From positions 30,148,496 to 30,212,495 of the forward strand of contig OX352774.1 in assembly GCA_947095535.1 (NCBI GenBank): a stretch of 64,000 nucleotides of DNA, written 5' to 3'. This stretch comes from Poecilobothrus nobilitatus (taxonomy: Eukaryota > Arthropoda > Insecta > Diptera > Dolichopodidae). The notes below the pieces were generated by a model that was not told the DNA's origin, ran no database searches, and worked only from the letters and a program-made list of their open reading frames with translations. Below, one piece after another: positions 23,321 to 37,000 of this stretch (the stretch's first letter is position 1; every line of letters starts with the position of its first letter). Position numbers and translations under genes: made by a program.

Positions 23321-25640
23321 TTTCTATTAAAATAAGTAGAAATTAATTATATCACGTATTATATAAATTCAATAAATAAATATATAATAAATATTTGTAA
23401 ACAAAATCTATACATATTCTAATAAGATTAAACTTAAGTATAATAATTTCCAATACACGATGGTTTTAGTAATATTGGATAATCCTTTTAAATTTATTTG
23501 CATTAAACTATTATTATTAGCGCTTAACAAAATGCTTTTAAATATTAAATAAAATCGAAAAGTATACCGTCTTCTAATAAAACTATCCTTTAGATTTTAA
23601 AAAATATCCGAAAATATTCGTTAAAACAGATAAATAAAGCATATATCGCCAATTACTATCATAAACTTTACCTCAAATTTAGGAAGTACTAACGTTAAAA
23701 ATACCTTACCTATAGTAAAACGTCATAAATTTTTGCAAAACTGAAATTTTAAATTGATTTTTTTTAATTTTTCATACATTAAATTGCAAAATTCTATGAG
23801 ATTTTCATTCAAAAAAACATTTAAATTTTTCCCTATACCCTAAAGAAGGTAACAACTTAATATAAATTAAAAATTACATTATGGCTGGCATACAGAAGTT
23901 TTAACTTTTAATAGTAGTGTGGGATTTTTGAACTTATTTTTCGGTCTGTTTTTGTTTTTTATTTTTGGCTTTCTAGTGATTATTATTAAGTATTTAAATT
24001 ATGTTTGAAAACAATTATAACATTATTTGCATAAATTATTTATTTATTTATTTTAATTTTTCTTTTTTTTTTTTTTTTTTTTTTTTTTGATATTTTATTT
24101 ACAACTTGTATTTTCTTTGATTTTAAATTTATGGTGTATGGTGTATTTTTTGTATCGCATTGCAATTAAAAATTATGATTTTGGATATTGGTCATAAGTG
24201 TTCAAGTGTGGTTTAGTATTTTGGTAAAAAATGTTAGCTAATAGTTTCTAATATTTTAAAATTATGGTTATAGCGGTCTAAAACAAAAAAAAAAAAAAAA
24301 AAAAAGGAGTTCAAAATGAAAAAATAATTATTAATATGCAATTTTCAATTATTTAAAATTGAAAAAAAAAAAAAAATAAATAAAATAAATTTGTAATGTA
24401 TAGAGAAAACAAATTGTGTAATAAAGAGAGAAATTTAAATTTAATTACCTAGTGTAAGCACATACCTAAAGAAAATATATTTAATTTTTTTTTTTTTGCT
24501 TTTTAACCCACAACTTTAAAAAACTACTTTATGTTTGTGTTAGTTTGCTATTTTTTTGAAAATTATAAGGAACAAAGATCAGCAAAGATCGGATTTTAAA
24601 ATATTTTGAGTTTTCAAGAGTAATTTTACATACTTAGTAATAGATCAGTGCAAAATTGGGTAGAATAGAGAAATATTGCAGCAAAAATTATTCGAATGGA
24701 ATAATTAAATATTAATTGTTTTACTAATTATTTGACGCATTGCCTAAAGTAGCTGTTATGAATTAGGTTGTCAATTCAGAGTATTAATATATGATTTGAT
24801 TCTCTACGATAAAGTCAGAATAGAACTTAGCACTTAGATACTTCAAAACAATTAAAGTTTTACTTTATTAATTTCCCAAAGCCGAACCCGGTAGAAAATT
24901 TATGGAAGTTCACAAAGTCATTATAAACTATCAAAGCGACAATTGATAGAAAATCTAATCGAATGTCTGCGCATCCATGTCATTCACTAAACTACAATTC
25001 AACAACATATACATTGAAAGCATTCTACAACATGATTTCCTTAAAAAGGTTGAGTTACAAAAAATAATTTGTCTTTGTCTTTCTTTGGTCTTTTGCAGCT
25101 AAGTTAGTTAGATATTAATTAAAAAAAAAATTTTTTTTTTGCCGTTAGATATTATGTTACATATGTAGATTAAATAGAACATAAACCGTTTAGAACATAA
25201 AAATTTAAAAAACAAAAAGGAAATTCTTAATACATTACATTAAATTAGTGATACATTACCACTTTTCAGTTTCATTTTCAATACAAATGACATTTTTGAC
25301 ATGTGAAAATTGACATTTATTTTAAAAATAAATGATCTGCTGATCTGTTGCAAAAGTTTTAATAATTTAATAATTTTTGATACTTAGGCCTTGTGCTAGT
25401 CGATAAGTTTTTACTTACGGTAAAATAAGTTGAAAAAAATTTATTGACTAAAAAATTAAAAATTTGTGCCAAAACAAAAAAAAAAAAAAAACAAATTTTG
25501 ACAGAATCACTCAATTTTGTCAACATAGATTAATTTTTTTAAAATGAACAGAATATTAAAATAGTATTTTTCATTGCTGTTGGCAATTTTAATGGAAATT
25601 GAAGAAACACAGTTTTATATAAAACTCAAAGTAAAAATTG
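23321..25640. other. A+T-rich DNA, no gene
   Basis: Includes one of the longest T tracts of the window (about 24065-24088) and an A tract at about 24284-24304. No supported gene, RNA or element. Confidence 0.6.
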
Positions 25641-25649
25641 AGTTGAGTT

Positions 25650-26045
25650 ATACAGAGTCGGCTAAGTTATGTCGATTTTAAAAATGTCAATCCACAAAAT
25701 TTCAATTCAAAAACGTCGACTTGTGTAACAAAATTTAGAGATTCTTGAAATGTCGACTCTAAAATGTTGACCTGGAAAAAATGCCGACTTTAAAATATTA
25801 AAACTTTCGACTAAACGATTGAAGCTCTTATTTTGTAGCCTACTATAAAATCCCTTCAGAATCAGCATCTCACCAATATATATAAATATTGTATTATTGA
25901 ACCGTTAATCCTGATTTTTAATCAAACTTTAAAATTTGAATTTTCACAGTTTCATAGAAAATCATTAACATTTCATATTAAATCATCATCAAAACAATCG
26001 ACATGCTTGAAGAAAAAAAGTCGATATTTTGTCAGTTGACTTAAT
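25650..26045. repeat. Degenerate GTCGACTTTAAAA word array plus a dispersed-word piece
   Basis: Between 25650 and 25820 there are about six irregular copies of A(A/C)TGTCGACTTTAAAA-like words (TGTCGATTTTAAAA, CGTCGACTTGT, TGTCGACTCTAAAA, TGTTGACCTGG, TGCCGACTTTAAAA, TTTCGACTAAA). GTCGATATTTTGTC follows near 26015. At about 25845-25925 there is a CCTACTATAAAATCCCTTCAGAATCAG/TTAATCCTGATTTTTAA stretch that matches the dispersed word family described in the findings. Confidence 0.5.
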
Positions 26046-27112
26046 ACAAGTCTATATAAAGTAAGGAACTCGTATTAACATTTACTGGCTTTTTGTATAA
26101 ATCAATTCATCAACATTGAAATTTGACAGTAAAATTTTGACATAAATATTTACCACACTTTAATGTCAAATTTTATTTTACTTCAATACCTCTAAATTTA
26201 GTTTTCCGAGTAAAAAGTTAACTTTTATCATTATACGACCTTAAATAAAAGCATTTTGATGTTTGTTAATACTTTATTTTGATTTTTTGATGTTTAGATG
26301 TAAGTTGAAAGAAAAACTGGTACAGAAATCATGAAATGGGAGCGTTTAGAAAGATAAAATTGATTTCAATATCAACATACATATAATTCCAAATGAAACC
26401 AGATCACTTCTCAAATATTATTCCTATACTGATGTGCTAAGTACTGTGTATTATGGAACAATATATGTACATATTTTTAGATACTTCCCTTATATTCAAT
26501 AATATTTTAAAGAAATTAAAAGTTCCAATAAACTATTATCAAAAATTAACAAAAATTTGAAGTATTTAAAAGTAAATTATATTATACAATATTCCCTTTA
26601 ATTTTTATACAAATATACGGTATGAATTCTTCTTTTATTCGTTAATGAAAAAACAATTAGAATTTCCGTTTACAATTAAACCTTAAAATAAACAACAAAA
26701 ATCTAAAAATAATTTAAAAATAGAATAAATATTTAAAAAAAAAAACTTTTTTTTCTTCTTCATTTCTTTACTTTAAAAAATAAGTGACAAAAATTAATTA
26801 TTAATTCAATTATATTTAATCAAAAAAGAACAAAAAAAAAAATTAAATCACTTTTGTATTCCTCAATTTACTTAACAAAATGACTAAACATTAATTATTC
26901 TTACACGCATACAAATTTTCAATAATGTTTTCTCTTTCTCACATACATTTTAAGTGCCATATTTTAATATGCTTTTGCTTGCTTTAATGAAATCATAAAT
27001 AATCAAAAGTATTAATCAAATTTTTTATTTTTTTTTAACACTTTTTAACACTTCTTCTCTATAGACATCAAAACAATGGCTAGAAGCATAAAAATAAGTA
27101 TATCCTTACAGC

Positions 27113-27165
27113 AGGCAGCCAGTCAGTTAGTTAATCAACAATAAGAGCTATCAGCCAGTCAGGCT
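27113..27165. repeat. Direct repeat CAGCCAGTCAG
   Basis: CAGCCAGTCAG occurs at about 27115 and 27151 in a patch much richer in G+C than its flanks. The second copy is followed by GCTG, making a small inverted CAGCC/GGCTG. Confidence 0.7.
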
Positions 27166-28429
27166 GGTTCAAATTCAAACAGACGAATAAAAATAAATAA
27201 GATAAAAAAATAAAAATAAAAATAAAATCAAAATTACTTCCTTGAAAACTTCATAGGAAGTCTTTACAAAAAAAAAAAAAAAAAAAGAATTTGTTGAAAC
27301 AGACAACCATTTTTAATATTCACAATAGACATTAATTAAGAAGTGTTCTTTTTTTTTCCCAGAATAAATTTTGAGAGTTTATTTTTTAATTTTGTTATAC
27401 AAATAAATATTATTGTTATTTTTGTTATTTTTAATAAATTTTCACCAATCATTCAAATATATCTGTACACACACACATAAACATAAATGTGTAAAAAAAA
27501 AAAAAAAGTGTGGAAATTATTTAGAATAATATGACAAAAGAAAATTCACCACAATTTTATACCACAGCACAGCAGCTGAGTCATACTAAATTCCATCAAA
27601 GGGAATGGATTTTTGTTTGGTTTTTCTTTTTTGTTTTTATTATTTATTTATAATTTTTTTTGGTTTTTTTTTTTTTTAATAATAATCTAAAAAGATTTCT
27701 GACTGACGATGAATTTTTCATTCACAATAATAAAAAAATTACAACAATAAAAAAAACAAAATGAATTAAAATATAGAAGTGTATTAGGAGGAAGCAGACA
27801 GAAAGAAATAAGTTAAAATAAAAAAAAAAAAGTATATGGGTGGAGAAGCAATATTAAGCTAGAAAAATGAAATTTTCATTCTTTAGATTTCTTTTTAGAC
27901 TTGTTTTTCAATTTTTTTTTGGATTTTCTGGTTTTCTGTTTTACAACAACAATAAAAAAAAAAAAACTCTGAATAAACTCGGACACATTAGAATTTCTAA
28001 CAAATCTAAGTAAGTAGGGTAAGAAATAGAAATAGAAGAAAAATAAAAGTAATAAGAAAATAAAATTTCAAAGCATATATAAAAAGAAAATGGAACATAT
28101 GATCCACTTTATTTTTTTTTTTTTGTCCGAATTCATTCCGAAAAATAAATGAAAGGAGCTTTATTCTTTTTTTTTGCGTTTTTATTCTTTTTGTTTTTTA
28201 TAAAAGAATATTATAATACAGAGTGTTATGAAATTTAACTGAATCAAAAGAAATTTTTTAATAAATAAATAAAATTATTTGAAATAAAAGTATATAATAT
28301 ATACATATTACATATTATGTACTTACATTATAACTTTAAAAAAAGAACAGTTTGTAGTATTTTTTTTTTTTTTTTAAAGAAAAAACCATACCTCTCCATC
28401 AAGTTTATAATGTTTTCCTTTATTATAAA

Positions 28430-28501
28430 TTTTCGTTTAGAGTCTTATACTTCGCAGATCATTCATTGAAAATTTCATATAAGTATAAGACTAACCGAAA
28501 A
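28430..28501. other. Inverted repeat forming a miRNA-precursor-sized hairpin
   Basis: The left arm TTTTCGTTTAGAGTCTTATACTT (28430-28452) pairs with the right arm AAGTATAAGACTAACCGAAAA (28481-28501) with one mismatch and a 2-nt bulge, around a 28-nt loop. The overall length of 72 nt and roughly 21-nt arms fit an animal pre-miRNA. I do not recognise the arm as a known miRNA. A short fold-back relic is the alternative. Confidence 0.5.
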
Positions 28502-31500
28502 TATCAAATGAGGAGTTGTCTACATAGGCAATACAACATTACAAAATCTACTGAATAGTTCGCAAGTAATGTAAAACGAAACACTCCTAAAATTTGATAT
28601 AAATTGGACTTAATTTTAAAATTGGCCTTTAGCTTGATTTAATTTTCCGTTATTAACAACTGTTTATTATTTCCTCTTTGAAAATTTTTTTGTTTTTATA
28701 TAATACTTTGCCGCAAAGCAATTTTTTAGACACTATGACATCTCTTTGCAGAAAATTTGAAGAAAATTTGAAAATGTTTGATTGAGAAAGTGAAAAATGC
28801 TTTTCTTGTTATAAAGGGGGAAATAAATGTATGAAAACTAATTCTTACTTATGTACTTATTAAGTTAAAGTTTTTAAAATATATTCAAATTATTATAGTT
28901 GATGTTTATTGCTGAATTAATTCAATAAATAAATAATTAAATAAAGTTAATACATTTATAACACATTTTATCAATCACTCATTTTACCAATTTTCCAGCT
29001 ACCTTTTGCATTACAATATTCCAAACGACTTTGTCCGTAAACATTTTAGAAATCCAACTTTTGATTCAAAAAAACTAAATTTTATTCTAAACTATATAAT
29101 ATATAAAAAATGGAAGACTAAGAAATTTAATTTACTTATACAAATACATACAATATATATTGGAAGAAAAAAATTAGAGATATAATAATGTGCGACTACT
29201 TATACACATATATAAATTTTCTTTTTAACATTTTTTATTCAATATTCATTTGACATTTAAAACATGTAATGTTTTACCTCACTCTATACAAAAACTATGT
29301 CACAATACATACTTATATACACATAATAAAAACTAAATTTTGTAGATAACGTCATCGTATAAAATTTAAAAACTATACGAAGGAAAAAATAATTTTCTTT
29401 TCCAAACATTTTTTTTTTATCCAAAAAAAAAACATCAAGAAATATTCAAGTCACATTTCGTATAAAAATGACGTAAGAGACTATACAGTTAACATGGGTT
29501 TTATGAAAATTTTAGCATGTTCAAAACATTAAACAAAACACAATAAAAAAAAAAAAAAAGAAAAAAAATAAATAAATAAAACAAGAAAGAGGAAAAAAAA
29601 AACATGATTCATTAAATCCAACACGAATCTGGAACACTACATACACTCCAGAACAACATTATTAACACAGATATTAAAAAAAAAAGTTTCTGACTTTTCT
29701 TTTTTTTTTTTTTTGCCTTTTAAAGACAAAGTCATATCATATCAAAATAATAACAATAGCAATAACAATTATTATAATTATAATAATCATATACAACATA
29801 CGTATAAAATAAGAGAACATATAAACAGAATCAGCAACAATTAAAAAAAAAATATCAACAAGAAAAAAACAATTGATGAAAAACTGCAACAGCAACAAAT
29901 GATTGAAGCTGCCAGATATAAAATTTATTTAAAATATTTAATTCATAAAAAGATCAATTTATAAACTACTGTAACGGTAAATTATATCGTTAAGTATTAC
30001 TAAACTGTCAAAAATTGTCATTTTGTATATGTATAAAAGTTCATGAACATAACTGATAAACTCTTACGAAAATCTTTTATAAAAGTTGAACTGAAAGCAT
30101 TTTCACTAAGTTTTATGCATTAAAATGATTGTAGTTTAAGGATATATTGGTAACACTTAGATTTAAAGGTATACAGTATATAACATAAATTTGAAATAGA
30201 TTCGGTTCGATTAGATCGATAAATTCTAGAAATTTAAAGAACAAACCCTATTAGATATATGAATCATAAAAACACCAGATTAAAAGCATACATATATCGA
30301 ATTATAAAAATTATTTTCGTAATCATATTTGGAACACTGCAAAATATTAAATTGTAAGATTATTTACAACTGTTCGTATATACAGAATATTGTATAGATA
30401 AAATATTGCTCATGTTTTGAGTTCTTAAAATAAATATTTTGAGGTTTTAGAAATAAACTCAGTATCACCAGTATATGAACAAAATAATTTGAAGAGAAGT
30501 AAATAATCCTTGCATCTGGGCACTATTACACGCTGAACCTTTCTTTTCTTTTGAATTTCTATCACGAAAAGTGTTGCATTCTACCGCATTTCTATACAAA
30601 TCTAATTTAGCTAATTTAAATTATTGTTTTTAGTACATATTATTTAGTACATATTAATGCTTATTAGCCATTAATCGAGTTAACACCTAACGGAAATTTT
30701 ATTCAGATTTCTACACTTATTAATCCAGAACATTATCCATATTTAATTTATTTTTTTTTTTTTTTTTTATTAGACATTTACAATCTATTACTATATTGCT
30801 TGGTTCACCTTTTACAGTTCTATTTTTACATGGTTGCACCCTTTTCCTCATCTAAGATAATTAGACAAGTTATATTTATGATATGAAATTTAGGAACAAA
30901 ATATTTAAACCTGGTTATAAAGTGACCAAAATTTGAGCCACCAAATAAACTAAGTTTAATACAAAAGACAAGGGGTAGTTTAATTTAAAATTTTAAAAGT
31001 AAAAAATAAAACTCAAAATAAAACGAAGTAAAAGGAAAATTTGATTTTATTTAAAAATTAAATTTCATTTTAGAAATTTAGAAAAAGTTTTTTAAATTTT
31101 GGTAACTCCTCTAACTAAATTATATATGTACAAACATTTCAATTTAGAAAAAAAAAAATCAAAAATAAAAATAAAATAACATAAACTCATCTTTCTTGTT
31201 GTTGTTGTTTTTTTTTTTAATCTTTTTGCATTTTTAGTTATCAACAACCCCGACGGGCAATAAACTTAGAAAAAGGATTGAACAAAAAAAAAAAATATAT
31301 TATGTATAGAAGCGAAAAGTGAGATATCTGCAAAGCATTGCAGATTTTTCCCAATGAAATATTTTATTTTTCTTTTTATTTGTTATCAAATATAAAATAA
31401 ATAAATCAAAATTAAAAAAAAAAAAAACTGATGTCGTCAATACGTTCCGGATATTTGTTATTCTTTTTATTTTATAATCAAACATAGCAAGAAAAAAAAT

Positions 31501-31591
31501 ATATTTTTTGTCGCAGTGAGAATTTGCTAAATGTTTGCCTGTCATTAGTTTTCTTTTATTCTATAGTAGTATTTTTTAAACAGTGTTAGCA

Positions 31592-31808
31592 AATTTTAAT
31601 TTTTTTTTTTTTTAGGGCATTTCCTTGCCACATAAATGTAACAAGGAAATTACACAGCCTTTCCTTTTCAGGCATGGCTGTAAAAATTGTAAGGGGGCAT
31701 TATTCTTACGACGTGTGTGGAATTCGAACCCATACTCCCTCGGTGTTTAGAGCGTATTTTAGACGCTCTTACCCACTAGGCCATCGAGGACCCCGTGAAT
31801 TTTAATTT
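31592..31808 (-). mobile_element. tRNA-derived SINE, family B, with target-site duplication
   Basis: On the minus strand it begins GGGGTCCTCGATGGCCTAGT, with an A box region GTGGGTAAGA and a B box GGTTCGAATTCC (about 31716-31728). A tail follows with TTACAGCCATGCCTGAAAAG, GGAAAGGCTGTGTAA and TTTATGTGGCAAGGAAATG, then poly-A (plus-strand T run 31600-31613). An 11-bp direct repeat AATTTTAATTT flanks it at 31592-31602 and 31798-31808, which is good evidence of retroposition. The head's D-arm-like GTGGCCTA.TGG resembles tRNA-Arg; this is inference. Related copies lie at 57908-58057 and 61795-61989. Confidence 0.85.
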
Positions 31809-33427
31809 ACTACTTATGTAAAAATTAATGTCTAATCGCTAAGGAACATTTCATTAATTGTTAATTGATCTGTCTAGAACATATATATATATATATATAA
31901 TTGATATGTCTAGAACATACATATATATAATCTAATCAGTATAACATGATGGGATGGCTTTCATCACTTGCATTCATAACCTGTCATAAAAAATTATTTC
32001 GAATTTTGAATTCTGTTATTTCTTTCAACTTTGAAGATGACCTAAATTGTCAAATGATTTTACTGTACAAGAATTCAAGGGTTGCACAAAATCATAATAC
32101 CTTGATCTTTATAGACATCAAGACACTTTAATGAACTGGTAGTCCTCCTCAAACGCAAAACTGAAATGAAATAAATCTTAGATAACTAAAGACGCTTCAA
32201 CAGTTACAAAAAATGAACTAAACTAATTTCAAATATTGTTTGCCAGTTGCAACAACAACCACAAACGTCATAGAATTATCAAAAAATGGAATTTACGTCT
32301 ACGATTTAGTTTTTCGTTTTTGATTTGGATATGATGTTCAACTGTCACAGTATATCAAATGTAATACATAATCATATTTCGTTTAAAAGTAAAGTAATCG
32401 GGTTCAACAAGAGCACAGAGCAGATATTATAAGAGTGCAAAAAGTTATTAACAAAAAACAAAAAAAAAAAAAAATAGTATTAGATTAATACAAGAATTTG
32501 AAATTTTTTTACTCCATTATTGCATTATTCTTTTTTTTTTTTTTTTTAATTTTAAGAATAGTTTTTACCAGAGTTGTTACCAGATTACGTTTTTGTTGTA
32601 TATACAGCAGAGCAGACAGATTATATTAAAATGCACTTTCAAAATTGAGGTTATAGCTAAATTATTTTGTAAAATATAAAAACAAAATTCTATTCAAAAT
32701 ATTGGATTTAAATTTATTTGAATGGAATAAAAATGTATATGTAGGTACATATATGTATATATATATATGAGTATTTAGTCAAAAATGCAATAAAAGCAAT
32801 CCATTCAACTTTGAAACCATTTGTTTATAAAAAAAAAATTTTTTTTTCTTTTTTTTTTTTTGTTTTTGCTGAATTGCAATGGTATATCCGAGAGTTTTTG
32901 AGTCCAAAGTAAATATTCATAGTTTTCTACAAAAGAAATTCACTGTAGGCGAAATTTTACTATCGGTTGATGATGATGTTAATAATAATAATATTGCTGT
33001 TGTGCAACTAGTTTCTGTATCTTTTACATGTATAAAAAAAAAAAAAAACAATTTTGTATCTTTGTTTTAAAATGTACATAATATGTTTGTATTTTGTATA
33101 TACATATATATATATATATGTAAAAGAAATTATATAAATGATAGATTACAGATATATTTGATTTGAAATGAAGTGTTTTAATATAAATAGTAAATATTAA
33201 TAATTATTATAAAGTACTTTTGATACATAAGAAATCAAAATGACAACAAATTTTTTGATTTAGAAATAAAACAGAAAAAAAATTTATAATGCAAAAAATA
33301 AAAGTATTTTTAAATGGAGAAGGAAGATAAAATATTTAAATTTATTTATAAATAATTAAAAACCAGACGCAAATTAATGTAAATGTTATTTAAAAAAAAA
33401 ATATTTTTTATACCTATTCATTATTAG
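31809..33427. other. A+T-rich DNA, no gene
   Basis: TA microsatellites (31877-31900, 32748-32770, 33095-33120). Around 32970-33005 a GATGATGATGTTAATAATAATAATATTGCTGTTG stretch is simple-sequence-like. The 63-codon frame containing it (32879-33070) has no recognisable domain. Confidence 0.5.
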
Positions 33428-34034
33428 TTCTCAGGGTAAAATAAATTTTCCATTCCACCGAAAAAGCGACGAAATAGATATGGCAAATATGTATATATAT
33501 TCTAGTTCAGGATTTAATTCTGAGTCGATTAAATGCTTCCACAACCAAAACAACACCATCAGTCCTATGCGTCGGCAAGATAAATCAAAAAGTAAAGGAG
33601 ATAAGATTGTTAGTTTTCCTATTGAAATTCATGAAGTTCGACGGATTCGGCCATACAAATTCTTTCTTTACGAAGTCATGTTTTATGCTAACAGTTCCAG
33701 CAACTACAGGTTGGTTCTGGCACTACAGGTTGTTCTGGTAGCTGCCACATACAAATTACTTCCTTTATATGTAAGGTTCAGTGTCTATTAATGCTAGGTA
33801 TCTAAAATTTTGTAAGAAGAAGTTAAGTTTTATACCAACGACCTTCAGTAAAATTTGTTAAGTCTAGACATTATAGCGCATCAGGTTGGGTCATACAATA
33901 CAATATTGGTATTTGATTAAGTCAAGATATCTGAAGTTTAAAAAAAAAATTATTAAATTTTATGGTAAAAGCATGACTTATTATTGTACGGGTAACCTAT
34001 AGTCACCTTCAACTATACTTTTTTACTCGTTTCA
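33428..34034. mobile_element. Fly-type non-coding element, second copy
   Basis: It shares the phrase TATATATTCTAGTTCAGGAT followed by TCTGAGTCGATTAAA with the element at 9831 (TATATATTCTGAATCAGGAT, GAGTCGATTTA). It ends in CAACTATACTTTTTTACTCG, like that element's TTACTTGTTT terminus. Its interior has GGTATCTAAAATTTTGTAAGAAG, also seen at about 63628 and 63752 in the third copy. The 103-codon open stretch at 33480-33791 lies within it and shows no transposase motif. It is a decayed non-autonomous copy. Confidence 0.6.
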
Positions 34035-37000
34035 TAGTAATTTGCAATTTAAGTATTTACATAATATGTAATTTTTATTTTTATTTCCTTTTTTTATTAA
34101 TATAAATTCAAAATAAAAGTGGGAGAAAACTTTCTAAAACCTTATTGGAAAATAATTTCATCTATGGAGTTTTAATTTAAACGAAAGATTCTGGATAAAT
34201 TAAATTACTACAAAATGCATAACGTAATCTGTCATAGTCTCTATGTACTATGCAGTCAAATTGATTACGTGTTATAAAAAGATGCTTTATAATAAGTTAT
34301 TCGAATACATTTGATGCAGTTTTTTGTTCAAGTCGAATAGTACCATAGAAAATTCACGCATTGATGTCATTGTTGTTTATCAAAATTCCCACGTGCCTTC
34401 ATAAAAAAAAAAAAATTGAAATTTTTTGATTGAGATCTTTTTAATAGTAATTGAGATAATTTTTAATGATATAGATGATCCATAAAGGATCGTACTCACC
34501 CACACAGAAGATAAGTATTATAAGTTATGTTTTAATTATTTTAATGTATTAAATCATATTTTTGTTATATTGTTAAATCATTGTTTTGTCATACAGATAA
34601 TTTCACTTGAGATAAATCGAGTTCTAAACCAGTTTAAAAATAGAATAGAGTCTTTCTTTAATATACCGTTTAACATTTAATTTACAAAAAAAAAACAAAT
34701 TTTAATACATACTTTTTTATTCTATGTCTATTTCAAGTTTAATTTAATCACCATAAAATGCTTTTTATTTCAGTTTCTTCTATCAGTAATCAACTTTAAA
34801 TTCACAAATAAATCAGGAATTTTTTATATAATTTAAAAATCAAAAAAAAAGTTTCTTAAAGATAAATATTTTTAATATTTTAAGATTTTTTTTTTAGTCA
34901 ATAACAAAAGGTGTATTTTAATAAATTTCCAAAATATGTATGAACTTTCAACTTTAATTTTTATGCATTTTTTCTATATTTTTTTTTTATCTCTTCCTCG
35001 TGTTAAGATAAGAAAAAGCACGTAAACACTTTGTTTTCTTGTTTATGTTGGAATAATTTTAATATAAAAAACTTATTTCTTTATGTTTTTAGCATATTTT
35101 TTAAAAAACTTTTGAAAAATTTTCTTATATACTCGTATATTAGTTTTTACAGCGTCCGACCCTTCCCCATTTGCCTGCGTTTATGAATAAAATATTTACA
35201 CCCGTTGAAGACAAAAAAATTTTAAATACAAATATAGATCTAGTTAACAAAAAAAAGTAACAGTTGTAGAATAAGTTGTTTACCTAGCAACATCATTGCA
35301 GGACTATAACCACCTAAAACTTGGAATAGATCCTATAGTTATAGATAAATGGTTAGAATTCAAGTTCTCTACTGAATATTTTTTTCAATCTGGAAACGTC
35401 AATAAATAGAAAATTTCTTAAGCTTTAAAAAAAAAAAAATATAAAAATTGTATAATTATTTAGTATATTTAAATAAATGTACCGTTAAATAACCAATATT
35501 TTTAAAAAATGTTGATCCCCTTCACCTACCCTCTAAAAAGGGTTAAGTTTGAAACTTAAAATTTTCAGGGAATATGGGATTCTTTGGGTATGGAAGTATG
35601 GAAAAGTAAATACAACATTAATTAAATTTGTTAATTTTAGGCACCTTGAACTTAGGACACCTGTGAAAAATTTTTGTAAATAGAATATGCAAAAAATGAA
35701 GTTCAAATATTATATTTTTAAAGGTTATATGATAGTTAAGTTTAATGGTTTTTCTTAATTACGTTCGCTTTCACTTAAAATTGAAGAATATCTATTTTAA
35801 ATTTTCATAATTTTTTTCAGACAAATGTGTATGTGTATTCAAATTCTATGTTGAATCCCAATTCATACAATAGACAGTTGCAGTTTAGAAATATAGAATT
35901 TATGGGAAAAATACAATCCGTAACAAATCAAAAAGCAAAACCAAATTCGTCAAAACACTAACTGAAATTATTTTTAAAATAACGCCAAAACAGAATTAAA
36001 TTGTATAAAGAGACTGTTGGTGTACCTATATTTATATTATTTGGTATTGTGAGTGAGGACTATTGTCTCTATTTATTTATCGAGTTCAAAAAAAATGTTT
36101 TAAAGGTAGGTGCGGAAAACAGAATAGTCATCCGTAAAACATTCGTAAAATGCACAAAACAAAGTTTAGAGCAAAATTCAGTTAAATTTTTTTATAAGTC
36201 ACGTTGTCTGTAACAATATTACAGTTGTTCGTTTTACCGTGCCCTAATGCCCTAAAAATTTAAAATCTGAAAAGACCGTATATTTGGCGTACAATCCTTG
36301 ATTAAGATTATACATGGTATAGAGGGCGAGAAAACGGTACAAATATTACCACAATTAAACCCTGCATAAAATTGACATACAAAATATTTAAAAATAAAAA
36401 ATTATTCAAATTTAATTTTGGTTGTAAGAACTGCTGTATACTAAAATTTAAGTACTTATATGAGAAAGAATTGAATTCAAAAAAGAATACAATTAGAAAA
36501 GTTTTCTATAATCGCTTCAAATAATATACAAACATTCATACATAAATGCAACAATTTAATAGAAAAGTACAAAACCAAAACAATTATATATTTGAATTTT
36601 AAAGAGATTCTGCCCGCTGATCATACATGTACATACTTAGATACATATTGATTATTAATATCAGATCAATATCATTCATCATTATTTAAAATTTCAATAA
36701 AATATTGTGATAAATGATGATTTTTATCAATATTTAAATTTTTTTCTTAATACATGCATAAGTTAAAGCACATTACATACATATAGCCAAAGAATAGTTG
36801 AGCCGTTGCGGTCGAGTCGAGACTCGAGAAAATAAAAATACACAATTTTAAAAGACAGTAAGTGAGAATGTCTCTTATAATTTTGTGTTTTTTTTTTGTT
36901 ATTCTGTTATGTACGTTTTGTTACTACTACCGACTATCGTAAGTACCATACTACTGTAATGTAAATATGAAATGTGTTGTTTATGTTTTATTGTTAATAT

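Larger units (their letters stand above)
26046..31591. other. Homopolymer-rich DNA with UTR-like patches, no gene found
   Basis: Long A/T tracts alternate with patches that look like fly untranslated or regulatory sequence. Examples are CAGCAGGCAGCCAGTCAGTT at about 27111, ACAGCACAGCAGCTGAGTCA at about 27563 with a TGAGTCA (AP-1-type) core, and ACTGCAACAGCAACAAATGA at about 29884. No splice-site/ORF combination supports an exon on either strand. The region may be intronic or UTR sequence of an unseen gene. Confidence 0.45.

Noticed and set aside
33480..33791. 103-codon plus-strand frame
   Set aside because: It sits within a decayed fly-type element. It has no transposase or other domain, and the frame is not shared by the related copies.
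34480..34510. Minus-strand splice-donor-like GGTGAGTAC
   Set aside because: A single isolated donor match; no plausible exon or open frame upstream on that strand.
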